Origin: Vibrio mexicanus | Lineage (GTDB): Bacteria; Pseudomonadota; Gammaproteobacteria; Enterobacterales; Vibrionaceae | DNA length: 64,000 nucleotides | Reading direction: 5' to 3' | Assembly: GCF_001012815.1 (NCBI RefSeq) | Contig: NZ_JYJP01000106.1 | Coordinates: 1-64,000 of the forward strand | In this document: positions 15,567-24,610 of the stretch, piece after piece | Position numbering within the stretch: position 1 is the stretch's first letter | Layout: each line of letters opens with the position of its first letter | Program-made: the position numbers and the translations under genes | The notes under the pieces: model-generated | What the model saw: the letters and a program-made list of their open reading frames with translations, nothing else | What the model was told of the DNA's origin: nothing | The model's database searches: none

Positions 15567-16871
15567 TATTCAACCTCCAAAATCATTGCTGCACCTAATC
15601 CACCCGCTGCACACGCGGTATTCAACGCTAAGCCACCTCCCCTGCGTTTCAGCTCTCGCAGAGTTTGTGTCATCATTCGCGCACCCGTTGCCGCGAATGG
15701 GTGTCCGTAGGCAATCGAGCCACCTAATACGTTAAACTTGTCCATATCGATTTCACCAATCGCTTTACCAAGCCCCAAATTTTCTTGCGCAAAATTTGTC
15801 GCTCGCGAACATTTTTACATTCGATAGAGCTTGAGCCGCAAACGCTTCATGCATGTCGATTAAGGTTAAGTCGGATAGTGAAACCCCCGCACGGCTGAGG
15901 GCGAGTGGGGTCGCATAAGATGGGCCCATGAGCATATCTTTTTCTACACCAATCGCAGTAAAGGCGTATGAACGAATGTAACCGAGCACTTCCATACCAA
16001 GCTCTTTCGCTCTACCCTCGCGCATTAACATCACCGCTGCTGCACCATCGGTAAGTGGCGTACTGTTTGCGGCAGTCACGCTGCCGTATTGGCGATCAAA
16101 CGCAGGGCGAAGTTTGGCGTAGCTCTATTGTCGAGTCTGTGCGAATATTATTGTCTTTCGCTAACCACTTTTTGTAGGGTTCTGGGAAAGCGGTCATCAC
16201 TTCCCCTTCAATCTTGCCATCTTCCCAAGCTTGCGCTGCAAGGGTATGCGAACGATGGGCTAACGCATCTTGTTCTTGTCGAGTAATACCGTGAGATTTA
16301 GCCATCTGCTCAGCGGTTTGACCCATTGACAGGCCTGTCGAATATTCGGCCACCGCAGGCGGCACAGGAAGAAGGTCTTTGAACGAGAGATTTTTTAGAA
16401 TCTTAAGTTTCTGGCCAACGGTTTTCGTCTTGCTAAGCGCCAGTAAATTAGCGGCCAGCTTTTTTGATACACCGATTGGTAGTACAGAAGACGAATCCGC
16501 ACCTCCTGCTATACCGATGTCGATTGTGCCCGCCATAATGCTTTCTGCAACGTTAACCGCAGATTGGAAACTGGTCGCACAGGCTCGAGTTACGCTGTAC
16601 GCGTCGGTATGAATGTTCATCCCTGTACCCAACACAATCTCACGTGCAATGTTTGGCGCTTCTGGCATTTGCACCACCTGACCAAACACCACTTGATCAA
16701 TGAGCTTAGGGTCGATGTCGGTTCTTGCCAGCATCTCGCTCACAACCATCTTGCCCAAATCAACTGCGGGTACTTGACTAAACTCGGTACTCTGACGGGC
16801 GAAAGGCGTTCTTAGCCAGCCACGACTGCGATTCGCTCACCTTGGCGAGTCGTCACATCTTGCCTGCTCAT
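15566..16871 (-). CDS. fadI: 3-ketoacyl-CoA thiolase FadI (three frameshifts)
   Basis: Starts MSRQDVTTRQGERIAVVAG at ATG 16871 after a good GGAG ribosome site. The frame breaks near 16815 (GGC-TAA where GGC-CTA-AGA gives GLRTPFARQ), near 16123 and near 15792 (one extra T in a T run). Restored, it is about 435 residues, the family length. Conserved: nucleophile region SVTRACATSFQS, GAADS-like GGADSSSVLP, NSTPLTDGAAA, HEAFAAQ, GGSIAYGHPFAATGAR, NTACAAGGLGAA. Cleaves 3-ketoacyl-CoA to acetyl-CoA. Three breaks in one operon gene beside an intact fadJ point to sequencing error. Confidence 0.93.
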
Positions 16872-16889
16872 TGCATCTCCTTAAAACAT

Positions 16890-16906
16890 AGAGGTCTGAC
16901 CTGATG
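16890..16906. promoter_or_regulatory. FadR-type operator in front of fadI
   Basis: Palindromic core AGGTCTGACCT (16892-16902) matches the FadR consensus core GGTCNGACC exactly, 21 bp upstream of the fadI start codon. In gammaproteobacteria FadR represses fad genes here and is released by long-chain acyl-CoA. Confidence 0.7.
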
Positions 16907-17048
16907 ATATTGTAACGAGAATGTTAATATAATCAAACAGCCGTTTGAATAAACGTGACCTTCATGGCTATATGCTAATGAAGGCCCTGAAAAACAAAGA
17001 GTATTAAAGTGGCATGAGGGCGTAACTTCGCTTACATTTAACAAGCTA

Positions 17049-17077
17049 TATACCCAAGTAACATCAAAATGGGTATA
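17049..17077. repeat. Minimal remnant of the palindromic repeat seen at 49330-49596
   Basis: TATACCCAAGTAACATCAAAATGGGTATA begins with the same end (TATACCCAAGT) as the 267-bp repeat at 49330 and closes with its complementary GGGTATA, leaving only 29 bp. It looks like the two ends of that element joined with the middle lost. Confidence 0.5.
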
Positions 17078-17087
17078 GACTGGAAGC

Positions 17088-17248
17088 AAAAAAAAACCAC
17101 ACAGAACTGTGTGGTTGGAATGTATAAAGCAATTAACTTACGCCAATTGAAATTAATCAGTTTCCTGATTAGGAGAAAGTAAAGTCAGCCTTCAAAAGGA
17201 AGTGTCATCTTGCTCAACATGTTGATTGAAACAATCAACTAGATGACG
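17088..17248 (-). ncRNA. Candidate small RNA (unrecognised), about 160 nt
   Basis: Minus-strand -10 element TATAGT (17260-17255), then a nested hairpin (GTCATCT/AGATGAC at 17204-17210 and 17241-17247 enclosing GTTGATTG/CAATCAAC at 17221-17228 and 17232-17239). It ends in a strong terminator AACCACACA-GTTC-TGTGTGGTT plus eight or more Ts (17116-17088). No reading frame of any length, and no minus-strand gene upstream that the terminator could serve. The -35 is weak. Start is estimated from the -10 position. Confidence 0.55.
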
Positions 17249-17454
17249 AGTGTTACTATAACGGCTTTCAGAGGGCGGATTTTGAAGTAGATCAATTTTC
17301 TGTCGATTACTCTTTTATCAGATCCGACCAATTGACCGAGTTACGCTCAATTACTCAGCCTTGCTCAGCCAGATACCCAAGCGGCTCAGACAAACACACA
17401 AAAGTTTCTTGGGTGCACATAACTCTATGAATCACAGAGCAAACGGAGGCTCAT

Positions 17455-17999
17455 GTGTCAATTCGAAAACTTTTTGGAAATAAATCTTCAAACACTCCGG
17501 TCAGTGTAGATATGGAAAGACAAAGAAAGTATGAAGCGCTTGTTAGAGCGTATCATCGAGATCTGTATCGTTACGCCTATTGGTTGTGTAAAGATAAGTC
17601 GATCTCTGAAGATTTAGTTCAAGAGACGTGCTTAAGAGCATGGAAGTCCCTCGACAGCTTGCAAGACGAAAAAGCCGCAAAATCTTGGTTAATCACCATT
17701 TTGCGTCGCGAAAATGCAAGACGATTCGAACGTAAGCAGTTCGACCTTGTTGATATAGATGACCATAGCAACGAAGCGAAAATCTCAGATGATGCTCACC
17801 ACCAAACAGAGTGGATACAAGCTGCGATCTTAAAACTAGACATCGAATATCGAGAACCGCTATTTTTGCAGGTTGTCGGCGGGTTTAGTGGGGAAGAGAT
17901 CAGCCAGATTTTAGAGCTTAACAAGAATACCGTGATGACACGTCTGTTTAGAGCACGTAATCAGCTCAAAGAGATGATTGACTCTGATGAAAAGAATAG
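17455..17999 (+). CDS. ECF-type RNA polymerase sigma factor
   Basis: GTG start at 17455 behind an ACGGAGG ribosome site. Sigma region 2 (YRYAYWLCKDKSISEDLVQE, TCLRAWKSLD) and region 4 (EPLFLQVVGGFSGEEISQIL, NTVMTRLFRARNQLKE), total about 181 residues, typical of ECF factors. As sequenced, the frame reads through into the next gene, but one A added in the AAAA run at 17990-17993 gives ...DEKE and TAG 17997-17999, directly before a ribosome site and ATG for the next gene. An ECF gene in front of fadL is known in vibrios. The regulon and signal are unknown. Confidence 0.85.
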
Positions 18000-18009
18000 A
18001 GGCAGCAAA

Positions 18010-18738
18010 ATGGATGAATTAGAATTTCGCCGCCAAATTATGTCCAACCCGAAAGCGCGGGACCAAGACATTTTAGATGCGCTAAGCGAGAATGAAAGCA
18101 ACAGCAAGTTTGCTGACGACATTATGGAACTCGACAAAAAAATCGCGCAAGCGATGAATGTTGATGTCCCTGACGATCTTGCCGACCGCATTCTATTCAA
18201 TCAAACGGCAGGTCAAAGCAACAATGTTGTTAAAGCCAACTTTACTAAACGTGCTTTGTCTTTAGCCGCATCTGTCGCCTTTACGGCTGGCCTGCTCATT
18301 GGGCAAGTCAATTGGGGTAATATCATTGTTCAGCCAGCTCAAGCGAGCTTAGCGAATACCGCTTTAAGCCACGTATTTGCAGAGAAAACCTTCATTATGG
18401 GGTTGGATGAACAGGTTTCTTCACAGCAGATCAATGTGAAGATGACGCCTTTTGCTTACAAGTTTACCGAGACTTTCCCGTATCACGTCTACTACCTGAA
18501 TCATTGTGGTTTTGGCGATAGTAATGCAATGCATATGGTGTTTGCCGGTGAGGTTGGCCGCGTCACGATGTTCGTGACTAACGTGTTTAGTGACAAAGAA
18601 GTCAGCTTCGACAAGCAAGGAATGGTCGGCGTTGTCGCACCAATTGGTAATACCAGTATGATTCTTGTTGGCGAGCAGGGTGAAGATGTTGCTAAAATCG
18701 CCGAACAGCTGTCACATATCATAAAACCGGCTGCATAA
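18010..18738 (+). CDS. DUF3379 membrane protein, probable partner/anti-sigma of the ECF factor
   Basis: 242 residues from ATG 18010 (MDELEFRRQIMSNPKARD), with AGAGG seven bases upstream. N-terminal acidic soluble part with repeated aspartate-rich helices (ILDALSENESN, DDIMELDKKIAQAMNV), one transmembrane segment (LAASVAFTAGLLIGQVNW) and a C-terminal extracytoplasmic domain. This layout, translated with an ECF sigma gene, is that of an anti-sigma factor, but no zinc-binding anti-sigma motif is seen, so the role is inference. Currently in one continuous frame with the sigma gene because of the suspected lost base. Confidence 0.75.
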   Translation: MDELEFRRQIMSNPKARDQDILDALSENESNSKFADDIMELDKKIAQAMNVDVPDDLADRILFNQTAGQSNNVVKANFTKRALSLAASVAFTAGLLIGQVNWGNIIVQPAQASLANTALSHVFAEKTFIMGLDEQVSSQQINVKMTPFAYKFTETFPYHVYYLNHCGFGDSNAMHMVFAGEVGRVTMFVTNVFSDKEVSFDKQGMVGVVAPIGNTSMILVGEQGEDVAKIAEQLSHIIKPAA

Positions 18739-18744
18739 GCTTTT

Positions 18745-18773
18745 ATTGGCCAAGTAACCTCTACTTGGCCAAT
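18745..18773 (+). terminator. Hairpin terminator after the sigma/DUF3379 pair
   Basis: Perfect 12-bp stem ATTGGCCAAGTA/TACTTGGCCAAT with a 5-nt loop directly past the stop codon. The T-tract is short, so termination strength is uncertain. Confidence 0.65.
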
Positions 18774-18987
18774 TTACAAACAATAAAATAGAGCTAAAGC
18801 TCTAAAAAACAAACTTTTCCACTAAATTCCTGCCAATTAGTCGTCATTTCAGCAATTTTACCTTCAAAGTTCGCAATGGTCGGATTTCTATATTCTATAC
18901 TTGGGTCTAGGATCAGCCCCCAACTGAGCATTTGCTCAAATATATCGCCCATCTAGAGGCGAATATTAAATAAAGGAAAAAGCAACT

Positions 18988-20325
18988 ATGAACAACTCGC
19001 GTCTGTTTAAAAAATCGCTCCTCGCAGTAACGATTGCTTCGGCATCATTTGCTACAACGCAAGCTACCGCAGCTGGTTTCCAGCTAAACTCTCAATCAGC
19101 AACAGGCCTTGGCCGTGCATTTGCAGGTGATGCTGTAATCGCAGACAACGCGTCTGTCATGTCACGTAACCCAGCGGCAATGTCATTGTTTGACCGCACA
19201 GAGCTTTCTCTTGGTGTTAACGTAATTAACTCAGAAGTTGATATTAAGGGTACGACTTACACAAACCCATCGTATTCTCGCTCTGTAGATGACATTCAAA
19301 ACGACGCAACTTCTGTCGTTCCAAACATCTTTATTGCACACCCAATTAACGACAAGTTCGCGGTAGGTTTTGGTGCATATTCGAACTTTGGTACAACTAA
19401 CGAGTTTGATAGCAACTGGGGTGCAGGTACAGGTACAGTAATTCAATCTCCACTAGGTACTACTGTAGCTCCTGGCGCAGATGCGTTTGGTGGCACGACT
19501 AACGTATCATCAATCAACTTACTACTAGCTGCTTCTTACCGTATAAACGATCAATGGAGCATTGGTGCAGGTCTAGATATCATTCATGGTGAAGGTGAGC
19601 TAAAACGCGACACTACAATGAATGTTATTACAACTCAGGACGGTCAAACGTTTACACCTGCGGGACAAACTACGCAAAACCTAATGGATGTTGACGCATC
19701 TGGTTGGGGCGTTGGTTTCAACCTTGGTGCAGTATACGAGCTAAACGAAAACAACCGTTTTGGCCTAAGCTACCACTACAGCCCAGAAATCGAAGCAAGC
19801 GGTACAGTTTCTTACCAAGGTAACGCCAACATCGGCGATCTGAAGATGCCTCTACCTTCGCGTGCTGAGTTCTCTGGTTACCACCGCATCGAAGATACTA
19901 AGTTTGCGGTACACTACAGCATTCAGTACATCAGTTGGAGCGACTTTGATGCGCTAGTCACAACTGACGGCACAAACATCAAAGATTACAAGTGGCAAGA
20001 CACTTTCCACTACTCAATCGGTGGTACGTACTACATCAACCAAAACTGGGAAGCACGTATCGGCTACATGTTTGACGAAGGTGTACAAGACCAGCTAACG
20101 TCAGTTTCTGTACCTGATTCTGACCGTCAATGGTTCTCTGCTGGTGCAAGCTACCACTTCAATGCAGACCAATCTCTGGATCTAGGTTTCACTTACCTTG
20201 TGGGTGAAGACGTAGCAGTTGTTGATACAATCAACGGCGGCGCAGCAGCTGGCGGCCTAACACTGAACACAACAACGAAAGCAACCGCAATGCTATTCGG
20301 TGTACAGTACACGCACCGCTTCTAA
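18988..20325 (+). CDS. fadL: Outer membrane long-chain fatty acid transporter FadL (first paralogue)
   Basis: 445 residues. Signal peptide ending ATTQATA-AGFQLN, with mature N-terminal helices, the conserved SRNPAAMSLF (NPA motif), repeated amphipathic beta strands and a C-terminal aromatic THRF for outer-membrane assembly. FadL is a 14-stranded barrel that moves hydrophobic substrates to the periplasm through a lateral opening. Followed by a good terminator, so it is transcribed separately from the second paralogue 277 bp downstream. Confidence 0.95.
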   Translation: MNNSRLFKKSLLAVTIASASFATTQATAAGFQLNSQSATGLGRAFAGDAVIADNASVMSRNPAAMSLFDRTELSLGVNVINSEVDIKGTTYTNPSYSRSVDDIQNDATSVVPNIFIAHPINDKFAVGFGAYSNFGTTNEFDSNWGAGTGTVIQSPLGTTVAPGADAFGGTTNVSSINLLLAASYRINDQWSIGAGLDIIHGEGELKRDTTMNVITTQDGQTFTPAGQTTQNLMDVDASGWGVGFNLGAVYELNENNRFGLSYHYSPEIEASGTVSYQGNANIGDLKMPLPSRAEFSGYHRIEDTKFAVHYSIQYISWSDFDALVTTDGTNIKDYKWQDTFHYSIGGTYYINQNWEARIGYMFDEGVQDQLTSVSVPDSDRQWFSAGASYHFNADQSLDLGFTYLVGEDVAVVDTINGGAAAGGLTLNTTTKATAMLFGVQYTHRF

Positions 20326-20341
20326 TTTCGATAGAAACGAT

Positions 20342-20365
20342 AAAGGGTCGGGTTTCCGACCCTTT
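20342..20365 (+). terminator. Terminator of the first fadL
   Basis: Stem AAAGGGTCGG/CCGACCCTTT with GTTT loop, then TTT on the plus strand. Confidence 0.9.
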
Positions 20366-20602
20366 TTTATTTGCCTCTCTCTTTTTCAGCTTACACCTGT
20401 CATCAAATCCAACCTTTTCATACTACATTCGTTCGCTCAAATCAGATAACAAGCACTTAACAAATAGAATAATTAGCTAATTTTTCCATAATGTTAAGAA
20501 TTTAGATTCAAAGAACTGCAATACACTGTTTTTAATTTTTAAAGTAATTGCTCTAACCGTAAACTCGCCGGACTCAAAACAATAAGTTCAGCGAACATAA
20601 AT

Positions 20603-21946
20603 ATGAAAAACAATAAAACAATACTATCACTTGCAGTAGCACTGGGTGTTGCTTCTCTCTCTAGCAGCGTTCATGCGGCAGGCTTCCAGCTTGCAGAATA
20701 TTCAGCAACAGGCTTAGGGCGAGCTTACGCGGGCGAAGCTGCGATGGCAGACAATGCCAGCGCACAATGGCGTAACCCAGCGATGCTCACTTACTTAAAA
20801 GGTACTCAGGTATCTGTAGGCGCTATCTACGTCAACCCAAACCTCGATGTTGAAGGTACGGTTAGCTACTTGGATTACTCTGACTTCCAATCTAAACAAG
20901 TGGGCACTGCTTCAGACGACTTCGCTCTGGATGCCGTGATTCCAAACCTTTATGTCTCACACCAACTTAATGAGCAACTTTTCCTTGGTTTCGCACTAGG
21001 CACTAACTACGGTATGGAAACGAAGCTCGATGATAACTTCGCGGCAAGCCACTTTGGCAACGAAGCGATGATCAAAACCATTGAAGCCAACCTAAACTTA
21101 GCTTACCAACTTAACGAGGCTTGGAGCTTTGGTGGTGGTCTACGCTTTATTAGCGGTGAAGGCCACTTTGGCGCGACTGCGCCGGGCCACCTCCCATCAA
21201 CGCCAACCCAAGTCAGTGCAACTACCGTCATTCCTGCTGCGGGCACCACGCTAAAGTATATGGAAGGTGAAGACACAGCATGGGGCTGGCAAGTCGGTAC
21301 CGCATGGCAAATCAACCAACACCACCGCATTGGTTTCGCCTACAAGTCTGAAGTAAAGCTATCGCTTGACGGCTACGCCGAAGGTGTGGGCTTTGGGCTA
21401 ATGCCAGGCCAAAAGAATGACGGTAATATGAAATTGCCTTTGCCAGCAACGCTTGAGTTAGCTTCTTACCACCAACTGACCGATGCACTTGCCGTTCACG
21501 CAAGCTTTAACTGGACAGATTGGAGTGCGTTCGAAAAGCTTGAAGCGAACTTAGTCGGTTACGATACTCCGCAAGAAGTAAAGATCGAGAACTGGGAAGA
21601 TAACTATCGTTTCGCTATCGGTGCGACCTATCAAGCGATGCCGAAACTCGCTCTGCGTACAGGTATTGCTTATGACACGTCAGCGGTAAGCGACAAGAAC
21701 CGCACGATCACAATTCCTGAGACAGATCGTACGTGGTTAAGTGTTGGTGCGAGCTACGAGTTTACGAAGAAGTTTACGCTTGATGGCGGTTTTACCTACA
21801 TCATTGCTAAAGACGCAAGCATCAAAGAAGCGCGCAGCACAGACTATAAATCGGACGTATTGGCTGAGAGCATTGGCGGCACGTTCGTTGGTCAAACGAG
21901 TGGCAATGTATGGCTAATTGGTGTTCAAGCTAACTACCGTTTCTAG
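20603..21946 (+). CDS. fadL: Outer membrane transporter FadL (second paralogue)
   Basis: 447 residues. Signal peptide ending SSVHA-AGFQLAEYSATGL, conserved ATGLGRAYAGEAA and WRNPAMLTY, and C-terminal NYRF. The same fold and length as its upstream neighbour, but with different surface loops (for example the HLPSTPTQVSATTVIP stretch), so the pair likely differ in substrate. The intergenic stretch 20366-20602 is A/T-rich and may hold its own promoter. Confidence 0.95.
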   Translation: MKNNKTILSLAVALGVASLSSSVHAAGFQLAEYSATGLGRAYAGEAAMADNASAQWRNPAMLTYLKGTQVSVGAIYVNPNLDVEGTVSYLDYSDFQSKQVGTASDDFALDAVIPNLYVSHQLNEQLFLGFALGTNYGMETKLDDNFAASHFGNEAMIKTIEANLNLAYQLNEAWSFGGGLRFISGEGHFGATAPGHLPSTPTQVSATTVIPAAGTTLKYMEGEDTAWGWQVGTAWQINQHHRIGFAYKSEVKLSLDGYAEGVGFGLMPGQKNDGNMKLPLPATLELASYHQLTDALAVHASFNWTDWSAFEKLEANLVGYDTPQEVKIENWEDNYRFAIGATYQAMPKLALRTGIAYDTSAVSDKNRTITIPETDRTWLSVGASYEFTKKFTLDGGFTYIIAKDASIKEARSTDYKSDVLAESIGGTFVGQTSGNVWLIGVQANYRF

Positions 21947-22040
21947 TAGCAGTGAAATGAAGTAGCTATGACATGAAGTCACTATGCATGAAATAGCTAA
22001 GAAATGAAGGCTTAAGTGACCTTCAGCAACAATCAAAAAA

Positions 22041-22062
22041 GGCTTAGGTATTAACCTAAGCC
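22041..22062. terminator. Bidirectional terminator between fadL and mlaA
   Basis: Stem GGCTTAGGT/ACCTAAGCC with A-run before and T-run after. Serves the second fadL (+) and mlaA (-). Confidence 0.85.
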
Positions 22063-22068
22063 TTTCTT

Positions 22069-22824
22069 TTAGAAGTCATCAAGATAGTCATCAAGATACG
22101 CTTCTTCTTCAATATCGTATTCGTCGGTTACGACTTCAGCTTTATAATCTTGGCGCTGTATGTAAATGTCACGTGTTAAAGAGTATGGATCTGGTGAGTT
22201 ATGCAGCGTTGCTTCTTGGCTAGCCAGAGCGGCTCGCGTTTCCATTCCTTCCAGCGCCCACTTGCCCAAGCCAGCCCAGAAGTTCAAATAACTCAGAGGG
22301 GCATATAAGCCGTCAACCACATCGGCAGTTTCACGCACTGTCCACGGACCATATCCAGGTACCATCACATAGGGGCCATGACCTACTCCATGATGACCAA
22401 TAGCATCACTGAACGCCCTATCACCATGGTTATTGATCCCAGCTCGAGAAGCTATATCAATAAAGCCTAGTAGGCCAAACGTTGAGTTAATCCAAAAACG
22501 GTTAAAGTGATCGACTGCCCTGCTGCCATTACCCATAACTAAGTTGTTCACCATACTAGCTGGTTCATCTAGGTTAGAAAGGAAGTTAGAGATACCGCTA
22601 CGGACAGGAACGGGCACATATTCAACATAGCCCAAAGAGACAGGTCGCACTAGATATGGGTCTAGGTAGTCGTAGTTAATGTCCCACATAGCACGGTTAA
22701 ACCCTTCAAACGGATCGTTGATATCCGGATCTGGGTTCGGGGTACTTGAACACCCACTCAGTGCAAGAATGGCAAAGAAAAGAAAAGCTATCCGATGCTT
22801 AAATGTCATTCGGTTTACATCCAT
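22069..22824 (-). CDS. mlaA: MlaA/VacJ outer membrane lipoprotein
   Basis: 251 residues from ATG 22824, or 246 from M6 (MTFKHRIAF), which has GGATG upstream and starts exactly at the signal peptide. Lipobox LALSGC, then NDPFEGFNRAMWDINYDYLD and NRFWINSTFGLLGFIDIAS, the MlaA signature. MlaA removes misplaced phospholipids from the outer leaflet with OmpC/F and passes them to MlaC. The acidic tail (DEYDIEEEAYLDDYLDD) is a common extension. It is not beside mlaBCDEF here. Confidence 0.95.
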   Translation of the reverse strand: MDVNRMTFKHRIAFLFFAILALSGCSSTPNPDPDINDPFEGFNRAMWDINYDYLDPYLVRPVSLGYVEYVPVPVRSGISNFLSNLDEPASMVNNLVMGNGSRAVDHFNRFWINSTFGLLGFIDIASRAGINNHGDRAFSDAIGHHGVGHGPYVMVPGYGPWTVRETADVVDGLYAPLSYLNFWAGLGKWALEGMETRAALASQEATLHNSPDPYSLTRDIYIQRQDYKAEVVTDEYDIEEEAYLDDYLDDF

Positions 22825-22913
22825 ATAACTAGTGCCGATCTAAAAAAGGCCAGTATTAACTGGCCTTTGTAATCATTGATACTCAAACAAGTTCATGAGT
22901 ATATTAAATGATA

Positions 22914-24131
22914 TTAATACTGTTTATCAATGACAACTTCAACAGCGCTGCCTATCTCTGCAACATCGCTGTTACCGTACCAATCGCCACTTTTCGAAGC
23001 TACGTCGCCATCACTGTCAATTCTAGCTCTAACCATAAACTCTTTCAGATCACTGAGCTTTCTGCCCTGCATCATGCTATTCCCATCATCAAGCAATACA
23101 CTTCTAGGGAATGAACCCACAGGGTAACGAGCCGCAGCCACTGGCATTGGTGCACCATCGGCACTATGTACAGACACGATTAAGAACGCATTTTCAGGCG
23201 GTGTGACACCTTCGCCAAGCTCAACGGTAACAGTCACAGTTGCTGGCGATGCAACTCCCTCACCCATCTGCTCTCTTGCACTTTGAATACTACGTGAAAG
23301 CATGTCATAACGTGAATCTTGCGGGCCAATCATCTGCTGCATTACGCCCCAATAACGAATCGCTGCAGCGAAATCTTTACGCTCGAAAGCATCAAAGGCG
23401 AGCAAAGAGAAAACTCGCAGATCGACGTAATCTTGATTAACCAGTTCTGATAACAAGATGCGTGCTCGGTTTTGGTCAACTTCGTCTTGCGACATCATCA
23501 ACGCTTGTGCGTAGCCCAACTTAATATCATCGTCATCGCTCTCTAGTCGATACGCTTTCTTCATTGCTCCGATAGCGGTTTCAACATCACGATTTGCCAG
23601 TGCGATTCGGCCTAGTAACAACCAACCTGTAGAATCGTCTTTTTGATAGTGCAGACGAGTACGTAAGGCGAGTGTTAAGTCTTGCATCTCTTCATCGGTC
23701 AGCTCAACGCCATTTGGATCCATTAGCTTCTTAGACAAAGCAGGCAACTCAGCGCTTACTTCGTGCCAATGCGTGATGTCATCATAAGCGCCAAACTTGT
23801 AGTAAAGCGCATAACTAAGAACAATGGTCACAACCACGGATGGGACAAAAATCATAGCCGGTGAGATTGACGCACTTTTCTCTTGCTTGGCATCCGCTGG
23901 AATGTCATCAAGTAAAGATTGCTTCAAATCATCGATCAAGTCTTCCTGATCGTCGACAAGACCTTCATCAGCTTCTTCTTTCAGCTCACTCAATCTGTCT
24001 TTATAGAAAGCTTTGTTTAGCTCATCACGTAGTGCTTCGTCATCGTTGGCTTTTTTATTTAGCATCGGCCACACGACCATCAAAACACTAAACGCGGCAA
24101 GAACAATGGTCGCTACCCAAAATAGTGTCAT
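22914..24131 (-). CDS. ccmI: Cytochrome c maturation protein CcmI
   Basis: 405 residues. Two membrane segments (LFWVATIVLAAFSVLMVVWP, FVPSVVVTIVLSYALYY) flank a leucine-zipper-like acidic cytoplasmic loop; TPR repeats follow (GWLLLGRIALANRDVETAI, DDDIKLGYAQALM) and a C-terminal periplasmic beta domain. CcmI chaperones apocytochrome c to the CcmF/H ligase. Its start codon overlaps the ccmH stop; last gene of the ccm operon. Confidence 0.93.
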   Translation of the reverse strand: MTLFWVATIVLAAFSVLMVVWPMLNKKANDDEALRDELNKAFYKDRLSELKEEADEGLVDDQEDLIDDLKQSLLDDIPADAKQEKSASISPAMIFVPSVVVTIVLSYALYYKFGAYDDITHWHEVSAELPALSKKLMDPNGVELTDEEMQDLTLALRTRLHYQKDDSTGWLLLGRIALANRDVETAIGAMKKAYRLESDDDDIKLGYAQALMMSQDEVDQNRARILLSELVNQDYVDLRVFSLLAFDAFERKDFAAAIRYWGVMQQMIGPQDSRYDMLSRSIQSAREQMGEGVASPATVTVTVELGEGVTPPENAFLIVSVHSADGAPMPVAAARYPVGSFPRSVLLDDGNSMMQGRKLSDLKEFMVRARIDSDGDVASKSGDWYGNSDVAEIGSAVEVVIDKQY

Positions 24132-24610
24132 TACTGCTTATCTCCATTATTCTCTTCATCAAGCAGAGCTTTTAGACGCGCTTCTTTTTCTGAATCCCAT
24201 TTCTCTGTTTCCGCAACAGCCACTTTTGATTTGCGACTTTTAACGACAATTAAGCCAAAGCCAAATACAAGAATAGCGATAGGGCCAAACCAAAGAATCG
24301 ACGTTGCTAGCGTTAGAGGCGGCTTATAAGTCACGAAATTACCGTAGCGTGCAATCATGAAATCAACGATCTCTTCTTCAGTTTTGCCCGCCATTGTCAT
24401 TTCATAAACGCGCTGGCGTAAATCTTGTGCCAGAGGCGCATTAGAATCACCAATCGTGTTGTTTTGACACTTTGGACAACGAAGCGTATGACTCAAGTCT
24501 TTAAACTGTTGCTCTTGCTCTAACGTTTCAAACTCGTAGATACCAATCGCAGCATAACTTGCCATAGAAAAACTGAGCAGAGCAGTTAAGCAAATCAGGA
24601 ATTTTTTCAT
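24131..24610 (-). CDS. ccmH: Cytochrome c maturation protein CcmH
   Basis: 159 residues. Signal peptide (MKKFLICLTALLSFSMASYA), redox motif LRCPKCQNNTIGDSN and one C-terminal membrane helix (ILWFGPIAILVFGFGLIVV). The two cysteines reduce apocytochrome c before heme ligation. Overlaps ccmI and ccmG by one base at each end, showing tight operon packing. Confidence 0.96.
   Translation of the reverse strand: MKKFLICLTALLSFSMASYAAIGIYEFETLEQEQQFKDLSHTLRCPKCQNNTIGDSNAPLAQDLRQRVYEMTMAGKTEEEIVDFMIARYGNFVTYKPPLTLATSILWFGPIAILVFGFGLIVVKSRKSKVAVAETEKWDSEKEARLKALLDEENNGDKQ

Noticed and set aside
15566..16871. fadI as a pseudogene
   Set aside because: All conserved motifs are present across three frames, and the breaks lie at the same kind of sites as in many other genes here.
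18878..18886. Second FadR site ahead of the first fadL
   Set aside because: Only a half site (GGTCGGATT) is present, without the second arm of the palindrome.
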